A DNA stretch of 9,658 nt from Actinomycetes bacterium (GTDB taxonomy: Bacteria > Actinomycetota > Actinomycetes > Actinomycetales > Cellulomonadaceae): NCBI GenBank assembly GCA_023401045.1, contig JAEXEM010000355.1:1-9658 (forward strand). The letters run 5' to 3'. The stretch's first letter is position 1; each line of letters starts with the position of its first letter. The position numbers and the translations under genes are program-made. Positions 8,030 through 9,658 of this stretch are shown here, piece by piece. Under the pieces are notes generated by a model. That model saw only the letters and a program-made list of their open reading frames with translations, was not told the origin of the DNA and did not search any database.

Positions 8030-9658
8030 TCAGCCGCGGGCGGCGTCGCGCGGGCTGCCGAGCAGGGCGGTGCGCAGCTGGGCGCGCGAGGTGATGCCGA
8101 GCTTGGGGAAGACGCGGTAGAGGTGGGACCCGACGGTGCGGTGCGACAGGTAGAGGTGCTGGCCGATCTCGCGGTTCGTCATGCCGGACGCCGCGAGCTC
8201 GGCGATCTGGCGCTCCTGGGGCGACAGCCGGTGGTGGGTCCCCGGCCGTCGTGCGCGGGTCGTCTCGCCGGAGGCCCGCAGCTCGCGGACGGCGTGCTCG
8301 TACCAGGGCGCGGCACCGAGCGCGTCGAACAGGTCCCGGGCCGCGCGCAGCGGCGGCCGGGAGTCGCGGACGCGCCGGCGCCGGCGCAGCCACGTGCCGT
8401 ACCCGAGCAGGTGACGTGCGTGGAGGAACGGCCATGCGGCGAGCCGGCCGTCCAGCCCCTCGCGGAAGAGCTCCTCGGCCGCGTCGTCGGGGGCGACGAG
8501 CGGGCGGGCGACGGCGAGGTGGGCGCCGAGCAGCGGTGAGCCGGTGCGGGCCCACAGGCGGGCGACCTGGTCGACGACGGCGCGTGCCTCGTCGTGGAGG
8601 CCGAGGGCGGCGGCGGTCGCCACGTGGTCGACGGTCCCCCACCGCCGGGCGTAGCGGTGGTGGACGGCTCCCGCGGGGTCGGCGACGCGTCGCAGGTGGT
8701 GCAGTGCCTGCTCGTGACGCCCGGCGGCGAGGGCGGCGTGGCCGCGGGCGAGCTCGGCCGGGGCCATGAACGTCGTGGCCCCGAGGGCGAGGAAGAACCC
8801 GTCGACCTCGCGGGCGAGCGCGTCGAGGCGGGCGTCGTCGCCCTGCGCGGCGGCCACGAGGGTCTCGGTGGCGGCGGCCGCCATGCCCCACAGGGGCTGT
8901 GCGGTGTCGACCGTGAGGGTCCGGACCTCCTCGGCGGTCGCGCGGACGTTGCCCCACCGCCCGAGGTGGACGTCGGTGAGCATCCGGGCGACGAGGGCAC
9001 GCAGCAGCTGGACGAGGTCGCCGCGCCCCCGCAGCCGCAGCACCGCCTCGTCGAGCAGCGGCCCGGCGGTCGGGAAGGCACCGACGGCGGTCGCGGCGGT
9101 CCCGAGGCGGAGCGCGTCGACCGGGTCGTCGACGGTGTCCGGCGCGACGGCCGTGAGCCGGGCGAGGACGGTGGGTCCGCGCTCGAGCGGCGCGCCGTAC
9201 GCGAGGACGGTCGTCAGCGTGGCGTCGTCGAGGTGCGGGGCGAGCGCGTCCGCGGTCTCGTGCAGCGTCCGCGTCGTCGCGTCGTCGGGGTTGGACCACC
9301 AGCAGCGCAGGGCGACCTCGAGGAGCATCCGTCCGGCCTGCGCGTGCCTGCCCTGCTCGGCGGTCCGCAGCGCCAGCCCGCACAGGGAACGGACCTTCTC
9401 GGCCCCCGACCACCCGGGGTCGCCGAACCACTCGGCGAGCCAGGACAGCCGCAGCCGGTCCTCCTCGGCGAGGTCGCAGGCGGCGGCCTCGCGGAGCAGC
9501 TCGCCTCCCCGGAGGCCGAGACCGCCCTCGAACGCGAGGCCGGCAGCGGTGGTGAGACGCCGTCCGCGCTCCGTCGGGGCACCGCTGAGCGCGGCGGCAC
9601 GCACGAGGGCGGCGACCCCGGCGGCTGCGGCACCGCGGCGCGCGGCACGGTCGGCGGC
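8030..9658 (-). CDS. LuxR-type (LAL-like) transcriptional regulator, C-terminal part, 5' end outside window
   Basis: The last 542 residues are visible; the frame stays open to the window edge, so the true start and the expected N-terminal ATPase domain are missing. A GTG at 9604 is in frame but is not the start, because the upstream residues (AADRAARRG..) continue the helical-repeat pattern. About residues 1-450 are Ala/Leu/Arg-rich paired helices of the tetratricopeptide-like kind found in large ATP-binding LuxR (LAL) regulators. The stretch LRRRRRVRDSRPPLRAARDLF, roughly 50 residues before the helix-turn-helix, is typical just before the DNA-binding domain. The LuxR helix-turn-helix starts near 478 (LSPQERQIAELAASG, then MTNREIGQHLYLSHRTV). 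Such proteins usually act as large ATP-dependent activators that respond to small molecules. Ligand and targets cannot be read here; the closeness to nadE hints at a link but does not prove it. Confidence 0.88.
   Translation of the reverse strand, partial: AADRAARRGAAAAGVAALVRAAALSGAPTERGRRLTTAAGLAFEGGLGLRGGELLREAAACDLAEEDRLRLSWLAEWFGDPGWSGAEKVRSLCGLALRTAEQGRHAQAGRMLLEVALRCWWSNPDDATTRTLHETADALAPHLDDATLTTVLAYGAPLERGPTVLARLTAVAPDTVDDPVDALRLGTAATAVGAFPTAGPLLDEAVLRLRGRGDLVQLLRALVARMLTDVHLGRWGNVRATAEEVRTLTVDTAQPLWGMAAAATETLVAAAQGDDARLDALAREVDGFFLALGATTFMAPAELARGHAALAAGRHEQALHHLRRVADPAGAVHHRYARRWGTVDHVATAAALGLHDEARAVVDQVARLWARTGSPLLGAHLAVARPLVAPDDAAEELFREGLDGRLAAWPFLHARHLLGYGTWLRRRRRVRDSRPPLRAARDLFDALGAAPWYEHAVRELRASGETTRARRPGTHHRLSPQERQIAELAASGMTNREIGQHLYLSHRTVGSHLYRVFPKLGITSRAQLRTALLGSPRDAARG

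Noticed and set aside
7059..9431. A minus-strand open frame of about 790 codons in another frame of nadE and the regulator
   Set aside because: Its product is almost all Arg, Pro, Ala and Gly, and it overlaps two genes whose own frames show conserved domains.

Overview
The window comes from a very GC-rich actinobacterium. GC is clearly above 70% by eye, third positions are almost all G or C, and every readable start appears to be GTG. Gene order and protein sequence fit Actinomycetota, probably order Micrococcales (Cellulomonas-like). The genus is a guess; the phylum is well supported because phosphatidylinositol mannoside (PIM) synthesis is an actinobacterial pathway.

All genes lie on the minus strand, so the order of transcription runs from high to low coordinates. 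First comes the 3' part of a large LuxR-type (LAL-like) regulator (8030-9658, cut by the window edge). After a 46-base gap follows nadE, glutamine-dependent NAD+ synthetase (5923-7983). A 136-base intergenic region holding an interrupted inverted repeat leads into a six-gene run: thrS (threonyl-tRNA synthetase, 3771-5786), a HIT-family nucleotide hydrolase/phosphorylase (3198-3767), pgsA (phosphatidylinositol phosphate synthase, 2579-3190), a PIM acyltransferase (1527-2582), pimA (1,2-mannosyltransferase, 328-1530), and the start of a membrane-anchored LemA-like protein (1-331, cut by the window edge). No run of more than about 140 bases lacks a gene.

The six-gene run is the conserved thrS-HIT-pgsA-patA-pimA cluster known from mycobacteria (Rv2614c to Rv2610c) and other actinobacteria. 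PgsA makes the phosphoinositide, PimA adds the first mannose, and the acyltransferase adds a fatty acid to that mannose, all at the inner face of the plasma membrane. The three junctions pgsA/acyltransferase, acyltransferase/pimA and pimA/LemA-like are each an identical 4-base GTGA overlap, which implies translational coupling. ThrRS and the HIT protein may be linked through Ap4A, a side product of aminoacyl-tRNA synthetases and a substrate of this HIT subfamily.

I found no clearly novel system. The points most worth a second look are the LemA-like protein that ends the visible PIM run, the structured thrS leader with a partial T-box-like core, the ThrRS/HIT pairing, the regulator directly upstream of nadE, and the GTG starts throughout. 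The long plus-strand open frames are shadows caused by base composition.
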